A stretch of DNA of 64,000 bases from a virus, in IMG/VR virus record IMGVR_UViG_3300003322_000128, positions 34,784 to 98,783 of that record. One strand, written 5' to 3'. Below the pieces are notes generated by a model that saw only the letters and a list, made by a program, of their open reading frames with translations, was not told where the DNA came from and did not search any database. Both the position numbers and the translations under genes were made by a program. How positions within the stretch are numbered: position 1 is the first letter of the stretch; the number at the start of each line of letters is the position of its first letter. Below are positions 12,738 through 20,869 of this stretch, piece after piece.

Positions 12738-12740
12738 GAA

Positions 12741-13394
12741 TCAGTAGCCGCAACGTGGGGCTGTAACCCAGTTGCCTGCTCCCCTTCCATTATTCCACAA
12801 CTTCCAGAATGCCGCATCCTGTTGTGCAGGTGAGTAATTCATGGCCTTTCCTGAAAGTCCGGTCACTGTGTGCCAAGTGGCATCCATGAACTGATAAGCT
12901 CCTGATGCTCCAGAGCTAGGGTTTAGCGCTCTGTAGTTTCCACCTGACTCATACTTCCGGATACACGCGGCAATTCCTCCTGGGGCCGCGTAATTATTCT
13001 TTGGTTGAGTTGCCCTATGCTTATATACTCGTGGCTTAGAATTTAGCTGACGCTGCTTCCTGGCCTTTTCAGCAGCAGCCGCTAGGGCTGCCTTTCGGGC
13101 TGCTTCTTCACGAGCCTTCTTTTCTTCGGCCCGCTTCTTTGCTTCTGCAATATCCCTTAGGCGCTTCTCTTCAATTGCCTTCTGGTTATTGCGTTTATCA
13201 ATTGCCATTTGTTCAACTTCTGAAACAAGTGGCTGCCGCGTTTCACTTCGTGATGTCCTATGGTCATCTTCTCTGCTATCCGACTGGCTGTCGGCTGCTA
13301 CGACAGGTCTTTCTGTATTACTCTCCACAACTACAAAAGATGTAGTTCCTCCGACTGCAAGGATTGTGGCTAGTGTTGCGATTGTTCTCTTCAT
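12741..13394 (-). CDS. Secreted transglycosylase-like (Rpf/SLT) protein
   Basis: 217 residues. A signal peptide (KRTIATLATILAVGGTTSF) is followed by a Ser/Asp/Arg-rich segment, an Ala/Lys/Glu-rich coiled region (about 75-120) and a C-terminal transglycosylase-like domain (about 143-217) with CIRKYESGGNYRALNPSSGA, where the Glu is the probable catalytic residue, then GAYQFMDATW. This matches the resuscitation-promoting-factor/transglycosylase-like domain of actinobacteria, which cuts peptidoglycan glycan strands. A secreted phage enzyme could remodel the wall at lysis or late infection. SD AAAGGAGG; own promoter at 13425-13453. Confidence 0.8.
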   Translation of the reverse strand: MKRTIATLATILAVGGTTSFVVVESNTERPVVAADSQSDSREDDHRTSRSETRQPLVSEVEQMAIDKRNNQKAIEEKRLRDIAEAKKRAEEKKAREEAARKAALAAAAEKARKQRQLNSKPRVYKHRATQPKNNYAAPGGIAACIRKYESGGNYRALNPSSGASGAYQFMDATWHTVTGLSGKAMNYSPAQQDAAFWKLWNNGRGAGNWVTAPRCGY

Positions 13395-13424
13395 GAGACC
13401 TCCTTTGTCAGCAACGATTCATCT

Positions 13425-13453
13425 AATGTATCAGAACTGTAACAGCAATGCAA
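13425..13453 (-). promoter_or_regulatory. Promoter for the transglycosylase gene
   Basis: On the minus strand TTGCAT, 17 bp, TACATT, 31 bases before the ATG, which has SD AAAGGAGG. Confidence 0.55.
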
Positions 13454-13487
13454 GTACGATATTGGAAAAATTGCCGGGGTTTACTAC

Positions 13488-13517
13488 TTGACAGACAAAG
13501 GAAGGTGTTGGTAGAGT
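13488..13517 (+). promoter_or_regulatory. Rightward promoter for the glycosyltransferases
   Basis: TTGACA, 18 bp, TAGAGT. It is divergent from the promoter at 13425-13453 and lies 41 bases before the TTG start at 13559. Confidence 0.55.
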
Positions 13518-13558
13518 ATTAATTATACTAGAAACAAAGGAAAGAAGAGTATCTACAA

Positions 13559-14563
13559 TTGAAAATAAGTTTTTATACAGTTAGAGGAGATATTAGAGAA
13601 GATAATGGATTCGGTTACGCTGGTAATAGCATTCGTAACAGCCTTCAGAATCTTGGTCATGATGTCTCCCTTTTTGATGACCAAGCAGACGTTCAACTGA
13701 GCTTTTGTCATCCAACATATTACGAGCCCAACCATCAGTATCAGATTGGTTACTCTCCATGGGAGTCCTCAGCCTTGCCAGAAGGATGGCTTGAAGGATT
13801 TAATTCTATGGATGAGGTATGGACTACATCTCGTAAGTGTCAAGAATGGTTTCATGATGCTGGCGTAGAGAAGCCTATTTATGTTTATGAACATGGTGTA
13901 GACTCTATTTGGACTCCTAAGCATCGAAAGCCTCAGCAGAAGATTAGATTTCTTCATATTGGCGAACCCGCCCCAAGAAAGGGTGGACAGCTTGCTTTTG
14001 AGGCATTTATTGAAGCCTTTGGAGCAAGACAGGATGTTCATTTGACTATCAAGGCTAATGGTCATAATACAACCAGAGCATACGTTCCCGGCCAAATTCG
14101 GCGGGGTGGTCCAAGGAACATTCTTGGATTGCCACATCAAGTTTATAGAAATGTTACATTGATTGAAGACTCCCTGTCTCTTGAAGAACTTGTTGCACTG
14201 TACCATAGCCATGATGTGTTGGTCTACCCATCCTGGGGAGAAGGTTTCGGACTCATTCCATTGCAAGCTTTGGCTACAGGAATGCCAACGATTTGTACAG
14301 CCGAATGGGCTTCTTACGATAGATTTCTTGGTAATCTCGCCCTTGATTCGCATGAAGTCTCATCGCCATGGCCAGATATTCATCCTGGCATGATGTCAGA
14401 ACCAGATAGACATCATCTAGTTGAGCTATACAGATATTCATATGAAAACTTTGACGCCTTGTCAAGGACTCATTTTGATAACGCTGAGGATGTTCATAGC
14501 CAATATAATTGGAATGAACTTACTAAAAATGCATTTACATATTTGGAGAATAAGATTAAGTGA
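13559..14563 (+). CDS. GT4-type glycosyltransferase (copy 1)
   Basis: 334 residues from a TTG start with a purine-rich SD (AAGGAAAGAAG). The C-terminal half has the GT-B signature: LYHSHDVLVYPSWGEGFGLI followed by PLQALATGMPTICTAEW, where family 4 enzymes hold the nucleotide sugar. The usual E-x7-E has Gln at the second position. FLHIGEPAPRKGGQLAFEAF and HLTIKANGHN resemble the domain start of mannosyl- or glucosyltransferases. It is a paralogue of the next gene, which begins in a GTGA overlap. The likely role is glycosylating phage DNA, virion protein or a host surface group; the target is unknown. Confidence 0.85.
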   Translation: MKISFYTVRGDIREDNGFGYAGNSIRNSLQNLGHDVSLFDDQADVQLSFCHPTYYEPNHQYQIGYSPWESSALPEGWLEGFNSMDEVWTTSRKCQEWFHDAGVEKPIYVYEHGVDSIWTPKHRKPQQKIRFLHIGEPAPRKGGQLAFEAFIEAFGARQDVHLTIKANGHNTTRAYVPGQIRRGGPRNILGLPHQVYRNVTLIEDSLSLEELVALYHSHDVLVYPSWGEGFGLIPLQALATGMPTICTAEWASYDRFLGNLALDSHEVSSPWPDIHPGMMSEPDRHHLVELYRYSYENFDALSRTHFDNAEDVHSQYNWNELTKNAFTYLENKIK

Positions 14564-15555
14564 AAATTTCATTTCACACTGTAAAAGACAATCTGGATAC
14601 AACACGTGGATACGGTAATGCTGGAATGCATGTTGTCAAGTCATTGCAATCTCTAGGTCATGAAGTTCCTTTTGACGACCCTACAGCTCCTGTTCAGATT
14701 TCCTTCTGCCCGCCGCATTGGTACAACTTCCATGAGGGGCAGTACAAGATTGGATATACTCCTTGGGAATCTACTGAATTGCCTAGTGGTTGGGCTGAAA
14801 TCATGAATGAATGTGATGAGGTATGGGCTACATCACAGTGGGTTGCCGATGTTTATAAAAATGCTGGAGTGACAAAGCCAATCTACGTTTATCACCATGG
14901 CCTTGACCACAAGTGGAAGCCAAAGAAGCGTGAGAGAGGAGACGTAGTCAAGTTTCTTCATATGGGTGAGCCTGCTTTGCGCAAGGGTGGTCAGATGACT
15001 GTTGATGCATTTCGGGCGGTCTTTGGAGATAGAACAGATGTTCATCTGACAATCAAGGCTTATCATCAGCATTTTTTGCGGGTCTGGCATAACGGTAAGG
15101 TAATTGAACCGGATGATGCATACAATAATGTAACAGTAATCAAGGATTCTATTCCTGAGAATGAATTGTTGCAACTGTATTACGACCACGACGTTCTTGT
15201 TTATCCTTCATATGGTGAAGGCTTTGGTCTTATTCCATTGCAAGCACTTGGAACTGGAATGCCCGTGATTTGTACAGATGAATGGGCACCATACAGAAAT
15301 TACACACAAATGCTATCAATTGGCGGCCGGTGGGATAGAAGTATTTGGGCTCTTCACCCTGGTGATGTTTTCTATCCTGACTACGAATGGTTGAAGTCTA
15401 AGATGGAACGTCTTGTTGACGACGAACCAAACCTACTGGATAAGATGTTCAAGTACTATTTTGACCAGGCTGACCACATCCATAAGCAATTTGATTGGGA
15501 TTTCCAAACTGAATATGCCTTCCGTCATATTGTTGAGAAGTTTACAGAAACGTGA
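14560..15555 (+). CDS. GT4-type glycosyltransferase (copy 2)
   Basis: 331 residues, GTG start overlapping the previous stop by four bases. It matches copy 1 along its whole length: GYGNAGMHVVKSLQSLGHEV at the N-terminus, YKIGYTPWESTELPSGWAE, VKFLHMGEPALRKGGQMTVD, and LVYPSYGEGFGLIPLQALGT in the C-terminal half, again with Gln in place of the second Glu. The pair probably arose by tandem duplication and may add two sugars in sequence. Followed by a terminator-like hairpin. Confidence 0.85.
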   Translation: MKISFHTVKDNLDTTRGYGNAGMHVVKSLQSLGHEVPFDDPTAPVQISFCPPHWYNFHEGQYKIGYTPWESTELPSGWAEIMNECDEVWATSQWVADVYKNAGVTKPIYVYHHGLDHKWKPKKRERGDVVKFLHMGEPALRKGGQMTVDAFRAVFGDRTDVHLTIKAYHQHFLRVWHNGKVIEPDDAYNNVTVIKDSIPENELLQLYYDHDVLVYPSYGEGFGLIPLQALGTGMPVICTDEWAPYRNYTQMLSIGGRWDRSIWALHPGDVFYPDYEWLKSKMERLVDDEPNLLDKMFKYYFDQADHIHKQFDWDFQTEYAFRHIVEKFTET

Positions 15556-15570
15556 CCTAAAAACTCCTGA

Positions 15571-15601
15571 AACACCCCTGTCTTCTAAAGATGGGGGTGT
15601 T
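15571..15601 (+). terminator. Terminator after the glycosyltransferases
   Basis: AACACCCC (15571-15578) pairs with GGGGTGTT (15594-15601) with further pairing inside the loop; the trailing T run is short. Confidence 0.55.
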
Positions 15602-15665
15602 ATCATAGAAGAACCACAACATATTGTATATAGGCCCGGAAGGGTCAGAAGGAGTTTTGTTTTTT

Positions 15666-17612
15666 ATGGATTTCATCGACGCTTCGGGCCGGATTACCGA
15701 CCCTTATCGTAACTTTATTCACTTGTCTCGCTACTCAAGATGGCTAGAAGACAAGGAACGCAGAGAGACTTGGGTTGAGACAGTTGACCGTTATGTCAGT
15801 TTTATGCTTGACCATCTGAACAAGAACAATGGATATACACCACCTGAGCATGATGTTCAGCTTGTTCGCACTTTTATTCTTGAGCACATGGCACTTCCAT
15901 CAATGCGTGCTCTTATGACAGCAGGACCCGCCCTTGAGCGCAATAACATTGCAGGATATAACTGCTCCTATGTAGTTTTGGATAATCCAACAGCATTCGA
16001 TGAGATTCTTTACATTCTTATGAATGGAACAGGTGTTGGGTTCTCTTGCGAAGAGCGATATGTCTCTCAGCTTCCTGTTATTCCTCAACTTCATGATTCA
16101 GAAAATACGATTGTAGTTGAGGATTCCAAGGAAGGATGGGCAAATGCTTACAAGGAGCTTGTTGCAGGTCTTTACAACGGAGTCATTCAGGGTTGGGATG
16201 TTAGCAAGGTTCGACCAGCAGGCGCAAGACTTATGACTTTTGGTGGTCGCGCTTCCGGTCCAGCACCACTTGTTGAGCTATTTGAGTTCACTATTGACAC
16301 GTTTCTTCGTGCTCAGGGTCGTAAGCTGACTGACCTTGAAGCGCATGACATCGTGTGTGAAATTGCAAGCGTTGTAGTTGTTGGTGGCGTTCGGCGCTCC
16401 GCTCTTATTTCTCTGGGAGACCTAGATTCCTCTGGGCACCGTACAGCAAAGTCAGGTGCATGGTGGGAGAAGGACGGACAGCGCGCTCTTGCTAATAACT
16501 CAGCAGTATTCGATGAGAAGCCTTCCCGTGAGCGTTTTGATGAAGAATGGCAGTCATTGATTGATTCTGGTTCTGGTGAGCGTGGTATTTTCAGCCGGGT
16601 TGCTTCTCAGAAGCAGGCATCAAAGTTTGGTCGTAGGAGTCCAGATATTGAATATGGAACGAATCCATGCTCGGAAATTATTCTTCGTCCTAATCAGTTC
16701 TGTAACCTGACAACAGTTGTTGTTTCTGGCGACGACGATTATCTGATTTTGTCAAAGAAGGTTGAAGCCGCAACCATTCTTGGAACATGGCAATCAACTT
16801 TGACAAACTTTAAGTATCTTCGTCCAATCTGGAAGCAGAACACTGAAGAGGAAAGACTTCTTGGAGTTTCAATGACAGGCCCGTTCGGTAACAAGTTGCT
16901 GAATGGCTCTCTTGGAATGAGGAAGACAGAAGAGGTTCTTTATGCTCTCCGCGCACATGCTGTAAAGGTTAACAAGATTGTTGCTGAGCAGATTGGAATT
17001 CCTCAGGCGTCGGCGGTTACGTGTGTAAAGCCAGAGGGAACATCTTCACAATTGACCCTTACTTCATCTGGATTGCATGCTTGGCATAAGGAGAAGTACA
17101 TTCGTACAGTAAGAATGGACCGAAAGGACCCACTTGCCCAGTATATGATGGACGCGGGCTTCCCATGGGAGCCTGATGTTATGAATCCAGAGAATACCGC
17201 AGTGTTCTCATTCCCTATTGCAGCTCCAGAGGGCGCATTGACAAGGAATGACCTTACTGCGATTGAGCACCTTGAGCTTTGGATGACATATCAGAGAATG
17301 TGGTGTGAGCACAAGCCTTCGGTTACTATTTATGTGAAGCCTGAAGAGTGGGAGGAGGTTGGAAATTGGGTTTATGACAATTTTGATGAAGTTTCTGGAA
17401 TCTCATTCCTTCCTCATTCAGAGCACACATACCAGCAGGCTCCATATCAGGATATTACTGATGCCGAATATGATGAGTGGATTGCTAGAATGCCTAAGGA
17501 TGTTGATTGGGATATGCTTTCTTCTTATGAGTTGGAAGACACAACTACTGGAACGCAGGAGCTTGCTTGCGTTGCGGGTTCTTGTGAAGTCGTAGATACT
17601 GTTACTAGTTAA
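15666..17612 (+). CDS. nrdJ: B12-dependent (class II) ribonucleoside-triphosphate reductase
   Basis: ATG 15666 is chosen for SD AAGGAG; the in-frame extension upstream has none. 648 residues against about 740 for the Lactobacillus enzyme, so it is compact. It reduces ribonucleotides to deoxyribonucleotides using adenosylcobalamin. Visible residues: Cys about 100 in NCSY (redox pair), the thiyl-radical Cys about 335 with catalytic Glu in NPCSEI, the second redox Cys eleven residues later (QFC, about 346), TCVKPEGTSSQ, and a C-terminal CVAGSC (about 635-640) that re-reduces the active site. Oxygen-independent, it works with ThyX in dNTP supply. Confidence 0.92.
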   Translation: MDFIDASGRITDPYRNFIHLSRYSRWLEDKERRETWVETVDRYVSFMLDHLNKNNGYTPPEHDVQLVRTFILEHMALPSMRALMTAGPALERNNIAGYNCSYVVLDNPTAFDEILYILMNGTGVGFSCEERYVSQLPVIPQLHDSENTIVVEDSKEGWANAYKELVAGLYNGVIQGWDVSKVRPAGARLMTFGGRASGPAPLVELFEFTIDTFLRAQGRKLTDLEAHDIVCEIASVVVVGGVRRSALISLGDLDSSGHRTAKSGAWWEKDGQRALANNSAVFDEKPSRERFDEEWQSLIDSGSGERGIFSRVASQKQASKFGRRSPDIEYGTNPCSEIILRPNQFCNLTTVVVSGDDDYLILSKKVEAATILGTWQSTLTNFKYLRPIWKQNTEEERLLGVSMTGPFGNKLLNGSLGMRKTEEVLYALRAHAVKVNKIVAEQIGIPQASAVTCVKPEGTSSQLTLTSSGLHAWHKEKYIRTVRMDRKDPLAQYMMDAGFPWEPDVMNPENTAVFSFPIAAPEGALTRNDLTAIEHLELWMTYQRMWCEHKPSVTIYVKPEEWEEVGNWVYDNFDEVSGISFLPHSEHTYQQAPYQDITDAEYDEWIARMPKDVDWDMLSSYELEDTTTGTQELACVAGSCEVVDTVTS

Positions 17613-17624
17613 GAATACTCTTAG

Positions 17625-17651
17625 AACCCCGCCTTTTTGGCGGGGTTTCTT
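17625..17651 (+). terminator. Terminator after nrdJ
   Basis: AACCCCGCC-TTTTT-GGCGGGGTT followed by TCTTTG. The next promoter's -35 begins at its 3' edge. Confidence 0.85.
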
Positions 17652-17679
17652 TGTATTCACACATCTTTCAATGTATAAT
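17651..17679 (+). promoter_or_regulatory. Promoter for the endolysin
   Basis: TTGTAT, 17 bp, TATAAT, with the ATG at 17706 behind an AAAGGAGGTGAAG SD. Confidence 0.6.
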
Positions 17680-17705
17680 ATGTAAAGGAGGTGAAGAAAT
17701 AAGAT

Positions 17706-18590
17706 ATGGCAACACCAATGACATCCTCACAGATTGTAGCTCAGCTAAAGAAGTGGGGAATTAAGTACAAGGAAGTAAAGTCATGGGAGACCCACAACCG
17801 TAATTCCAAGGGAGCTTGGGGCGGTATGAATGGTTTCATTTGGCACCACACCGGAGCTGATGTTTCGGCGGCTAATGCAGCATCATATGCTGGTTCTACT
17901 CTTTATAATGGGCTAAGTACATTGCCAGGACCGCTTTGCCACTTTGGTCTAGCGCCTGATGGAACAGTTTATCTAGTAGGTTGGGGTAGAGCAAACCATG
18001 CTGGTGGTGGAGACCCAGTAGTTTTGAATCATGTCATTAATGAAGATTATTCCGGTCAGCTAAAGCCAACTAAGGGTAATGCTGATGGTACAGATGGTAA
18101 TGCTCACTTTTATGGTGTAGAAATTATGTATTCAGGAAGCCATAAGATGACTGATGCTCAGTATCAGGCAGCTCTAAAGCTTTCTGCTGCTATTCTCGAT
18201 TTCCACAAGTGGACAGAGAAGTCTGTAATTGGTCATGGAGAGTGGTCTAACGATAAGTGGGACCCAGGTTATGCTTCTGGAAAGATTATGGATATGTCTG
18301 CTGTACGTAAGGATGTTCTAGCGACATTGAAGGCTGGACCTAATACAACACCAGCAAAGCCAAGTACCCCTTCAACGGGAGGTGGAACTGTGACAACACC
18401 AGCAAAGGATGCAACGTATAAGTCAGTATGGGACCTTGATGTGGCTACTCCACCAAAGGGGCACGAGACTACTGAGAATCCAAAGTGGGCGCCAATGAGT
18501 CTTCTTAAGGGAATTTATGAAAATCTGGATGTTCTTTCAAAGAAGGTCGATGAACTTTCTAAGAAGATTGACGCTCTAGAATCAAAGTGA
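17706..18590 (+). CDS. N-acetylmuramoyl-L-alanine amidase (endolysin)
   Basis: 294 residues. The N-terminal two-thirds is an Amidase_2/PGRP-type domain: IWHHTGAD (His at about 47-48), CHFGLAPDGTVYLVGWGRAN, HFYGVEIMY and GHGEWSNDKWDPG, which together give the Zn ligands (His, His, Cys or Asp) and the catalytic region. It cleaves the amide bond between muramic acid and L-Ala in host peptidoglycan. A Thr/Pro/Gly linker (about 208-233) leads to a C-terminal segment ending in a coiled coil (LSKKVDELSKKIDALESK), probably an oligomerisation or wall-binding part. No signal peptide, so it needs a holin; a candidate lies at 48.8 kb. Confidence 0.9.
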   Translation: MATPMTSSQIVAQLKKWGIKYKEVKSWETHNRNSKGAWGGMNGFIWHHTGADVSAANAASYAGSTLYNGLSTLPGPLCHFGLAPDGTVYLVGWGRANHAGGGDPVVLNHVINEDYSGQLKPTKGNADGTDGNAHFYGVEIMYSGSHKMTDAQYQAALKLSAAILDFHKWTEKSVIGHGEWSNDKWDPGYASGKIMDMSAVRKDVLATLKAGPNTTPAKPSTPSTGGGTVTTPAKDATYKSVWDLDVATPPKGHETTENPKWAPMSLLKGIYENLDVLSKKVDELSKKIDALESK

Positions 18591-18596
18591 TATAAT
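18568..18596 (+). promoter_or_regulatory. Promoter for a candidate small RNA
   Basis: TTGACG, 17 bp, TATAAT. The -35 lies in the last codons of the endolysin gene. Transcription should begin near 18603. Confidence 0.65.
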
Positions 18597-18602
18597 CTAA
18601 GT

Positions 18603-18701
18603 ACAGCCTATGGAAATGAGTCCGGGTTGTCTATGGCGCTAAGTGCAGCGCTACTTAGGTGGTTATACTTACCGACATACCCCGTCTTTGGACGGGGTTT
18701 T
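18603..18701 (+). ncRNA. Candidate structured small RNA or attenuator
   Basis: About 99 bases between a near-consensus promoter and a strong terminator, with no SD. Predicted elements: CTAAGT/ACTTAG stem (about 18639-18657), GGGTTGTC (18624-18631) complementary to GACATACCC (18674-18682) with one bulge, and the terminator. The long-range pairing and the terminator share the 18680-18682 bases, so they exclude one another. A ten-codon frame (18610-18642) starts about seven bases from the predicted 5' end. It may be an independent regulatory RNA or an attenuator for the LamG gene at 18738. Confidence 0.5.
18680..18701 (+). terminator. Terminator of the candidate small RNA
   Basis: CCCCGTC-TTTG-GACGGGG followed by TTTT. 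The next -35 box (TTGTCG, 18700-18705) overlaps its T run. Confidence 0.85.
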
Positions 18702-18728
18702 GTCGTTTAATCTCCATAGTGATATACT
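18700..18728 (+). promoter_or_regulatory. Promoter of the LamG-domain gene
   Basis: TTGTCG, 17 bp, TATACT. ATG 18738 is nine bases after the -10, so the mRNA should have almost no leader. Confidence 0.6.
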
Positions 18729-18737
18729 TTAATTACA

Positions 18738-20456
18738 ATGACTTATGTATATAGTGTATTGAGAGACGGACCTATTGGATTGTGGTCTTTTGATTCTCTA
18801 CCACTTAATGATTCTACTGGATATGGTAACAATGCCACTTATTCAGGTACTCCACAAACAACCCGCCCAATTGTGGCGGGCGGTGTTGCTGCTCAGTATC
18901 TAAGCTCAGACGACACAGTAAATTATCCAGTGTCCTCAATTATGATTGCTGGTCGAGAGTCCAGGGCATTTTCTCTGGAGGCGTGGATTAAGCCTCAAAG
19001 CGGTACAGCAGCAATCTTGGCAAGAGACAATAGCGGACTCTTCCTTGACGGATTGACCCTTAGATTCTCGATGGACTTTTCTTCACTGGTTAGTGTTATT
19101 TATGAACACTTGCAGGCTGGTGAAATCTATCATGTTGTAGCTGTCTATGATGGCAAGTCAATGGTTTTGTATGTTAACGGGGAAACTGTTGCCAGTTCTG
19201 ATATTGACGACTCAGAGATTTTGGCCGGGATTTCAGATACAACCACCAATCTTAAGACTACAATGACAACAACTATGGTTATGGATACTCCAGCAGTATA
19301 TAACTATGGACTAGATTACGTTCGTGTAAGCAGACATTACAACACTGGAATAAAGTACCCGCAAGTTGTCAATCTTTCAGCGAATAATTCTGGCAAGTAT
19401 TATCTGTTCTCAGATGCATACAGTTCGGTATATGACACAGTTTCATTTGGTGAAACTGATGACTGGAATTCAGGAATTTTCGCGGGTAATGTAACGTCAG
19501 TAGACGATGAGCTTGTCAATCTATTTGATGAAACAACAGGAGAGTGGCTTACTGGAACATGGACATACCAATATTCTGTAGCAGGAGACGAAGGTTCCGG
19601 TATTACACTCAATGGCTCAAGAATCACATGGGACTCGCTTGACACAATCACTGTAGAAACATCAACAGACAATGTAACGTGGACTCCAGTAACAAATGGC
19701 AGTTCAATTGTTGGAACTCAGAGTCTGTCTTCTGGATGGGCTATTGCTGTCAGAGTAACTATTCCAACAACAACTGACCATCAATCCACTGTTAGCAACC
19801 TGAAGGTTGTATTTTACACAGACAAGCATATTAAGGGTTCCGACGAGTCTCTTGTTGCTTCATTTAATGCACCACTGACAGTCACATTGGCAGATATGGC
19901 ATATCCACCAGCAAGTTTCAATGATAACGCCGGGGTTTTGTTGCCAGCATCCAATGGGATTTCAATTCCAGCAGACACAGACTTTGACCCTTATTCTGTA
20001 GTGGAGATGACTGTTAAATTCGATACCAGCACAGCGAGTAAGACGGTCCTTGCCCTAGGTTCTGCTTCAATTACATCAAATGGTTCGGGCCAGTGGGTTT
20101 CTACAGGACTCACCGCTTTGTACGTTGATGGAGTATCGGTTTCATCACCATTTTCTATTGCTGCGGGAAAGTGGCACCATGTGTTGGCTGTATTTCCGGC
20201 AACAACAGATATTGTTTATATTGGAAATAGTTCAGCAGGTTCTGCGGGCTACCCAATGAGGGTCGGATATGTTGCCTTGTATCCAGACACTATCACATCA
20301 GGCACAGCAACTGCAATTTATGATGCTTGGGTTGGGGTAGCAGCAGTTCAGATGGAAGATGAGAATACATCGAACATTTCTGAGCATATTTTTTCAGATA
20401 CTTCGTCACCATTCAGGGGATATTCATTCGATTGGTCTATTACGGGCGCCGGATAA
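18738..20456 (+). CDS. LamG/concanavalin-like virion protein
   Basis: 572 residues, no SD; a short or absent leader is predicted. Two LamG-like jelly-roll domains are visible: GLWSFDSLPLNDSTGYGNNA to GEIYHVVAVYDGKSMVLYVN (about 10-170), and from about 400 SVVEMTVKFDTSTASKTVLA to GKWHHVLAVFPATTDIVYIG. The middle is beta-rich and Thr/Ser-rich. Such domains bind glycans and occur in phage tail fibres and capsid decorations. Related domains recur at 26.7 and 38.6 kb. Confidence 0.75.
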   Translation: MTYVYSVLRDGPIGLWSFDSLPLNDSTGYGNNATYSGTPQTTRPIVAGGVAAQYLSSDDTVNYPVSSIMIAGRESRAFSLEAWIKPQSGTAAILARDNSGLFLDGLTLRFSMDFSSLVSVIYEHLQAGEIYHVVAVYDGKSMVLYVNGETVASSDIDDSEILAGISDTTTNLKTTMTTTMVMDTPAVYNYGLDYVRVSRHYNTGIKYPQVVNLSANNSGKYYLFSDAYSSVYDTVSFGETDDWNSGIFAGNVTSVDDELVNLFDETTGEWLTGTWTYQYSVAGDEGSGITLNGSRITWDSLDTITVETSTDNVTWTPVTNGSSIVGTQSLSSGWAIAVRVTIPTTTDHQSTVSNLKVVFYTDKHIKGSDESLVASFNAPLTVTLADMAYPPASFNDNAGVLLPASNGISIPADTDFDPYSVVEMTVKFDTSTASKTVLALGSASITSNGSGQWVSTGLTALYVDGVSVSSPFSIAAGKWHHVLAVFPATTDIVYIGNSSAGSAGYPMRVGYVALYPDTITSGTATAIYDAWVGVAAVQMEDENTSNISEHIFSDTSSPFRGYSFDWSITGAG

Positions 20457-20469
20457 CCAACTTATGGAC

Positions 20470-20530
20470 AAAACTTGCCTCTAAAGCTGAATTTTGACGC
20501 AAAACTTGCCTAAATTTGCTCATAGGCAAG
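20470..20530. repeat. CTTGCCT repeat cluster over the head-operon promoter
   Basis: AAAACTTGCCT occurs exactly at 20470-20480 and 20501-20511 (31 bp apart) and AGGCAAG, its inverted form, at 20524-20530, around the -35 box of the next promoter. This looks like an operator array. Confidence 0.6.
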
Positions 20531-20544
20531 GATAAAGGTATAAT
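20516..20544 (+). promoter_or_regulatory. Promoter of the portal operon
   Basis: TTGCTC, 17 bp, TATAAT. ATG 20552 is seven bases after the -10, a leaderless layout. Confidence 0.7.
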
Positions 20545-20551
20545 TTCTGAT

Positions 20552-20869
20552 ATGAAGACTACACGAAAGCAAATTGTAGAAGAGGTCCCCTGGGGTGTTT
20601 ATGTCTGGGAAATGCCTGATGGTCGCTGGATTGGCGACGATGAAGGCAATTTCTTGAGTATTGCATCCATGAAGGGTGATAAGAAGCGAATGCAGCAGCT
20701 AAAGGACTCTGTTCGCTCATATGGTGTTACCGAGGGTAAGCCATTCTTCCTTTCTGGTCACAGAAAGGTCTCAGATGAAGAGTTCGAAAATCAGAAGCGA
20801 CGCATGGAATTCGGTTTGATTCCAGATGAGCTTGATATTGCAGCGTTTAGAGAGGGTCAGGTTAGCTAA
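20552..20869 (+). CDS. Hypothetical protein ahead of portal, 105 aa
   Basis: ATG 20552 coincides with the predicted transcription start; an in-frame TTG-type start further up would lie upstream of transcription. Product: GVYVWEMPDGRWIGDDEGNF suggests a small beta domain, and the rest is a charged helical region (KKRMQQLKDSVRSYG, EEFENQKRRMEFGL). Its stop shares bases with the portal ATG (TAATG), so it is coupled to portal. Possibly a head-assembly factor; not recognised. Confidence 0.7.
   Translation: MKTTRKQIVEEVPWGVYVWEMPDGRWIGDDEGNFLSIASMKGDKKRMQQLKDSVRSYGVTEGKPFFLSGHRKVSDEEFENQKRRMEFGLIPDELDIAAFREGQVS

Noticed and set aside
18610-18642. Ten-codon ORF as a real gene within the candidate small RNA
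   Set aside because: No SD and too short to support; kept only as a possible leader peptide within the RNA finding.
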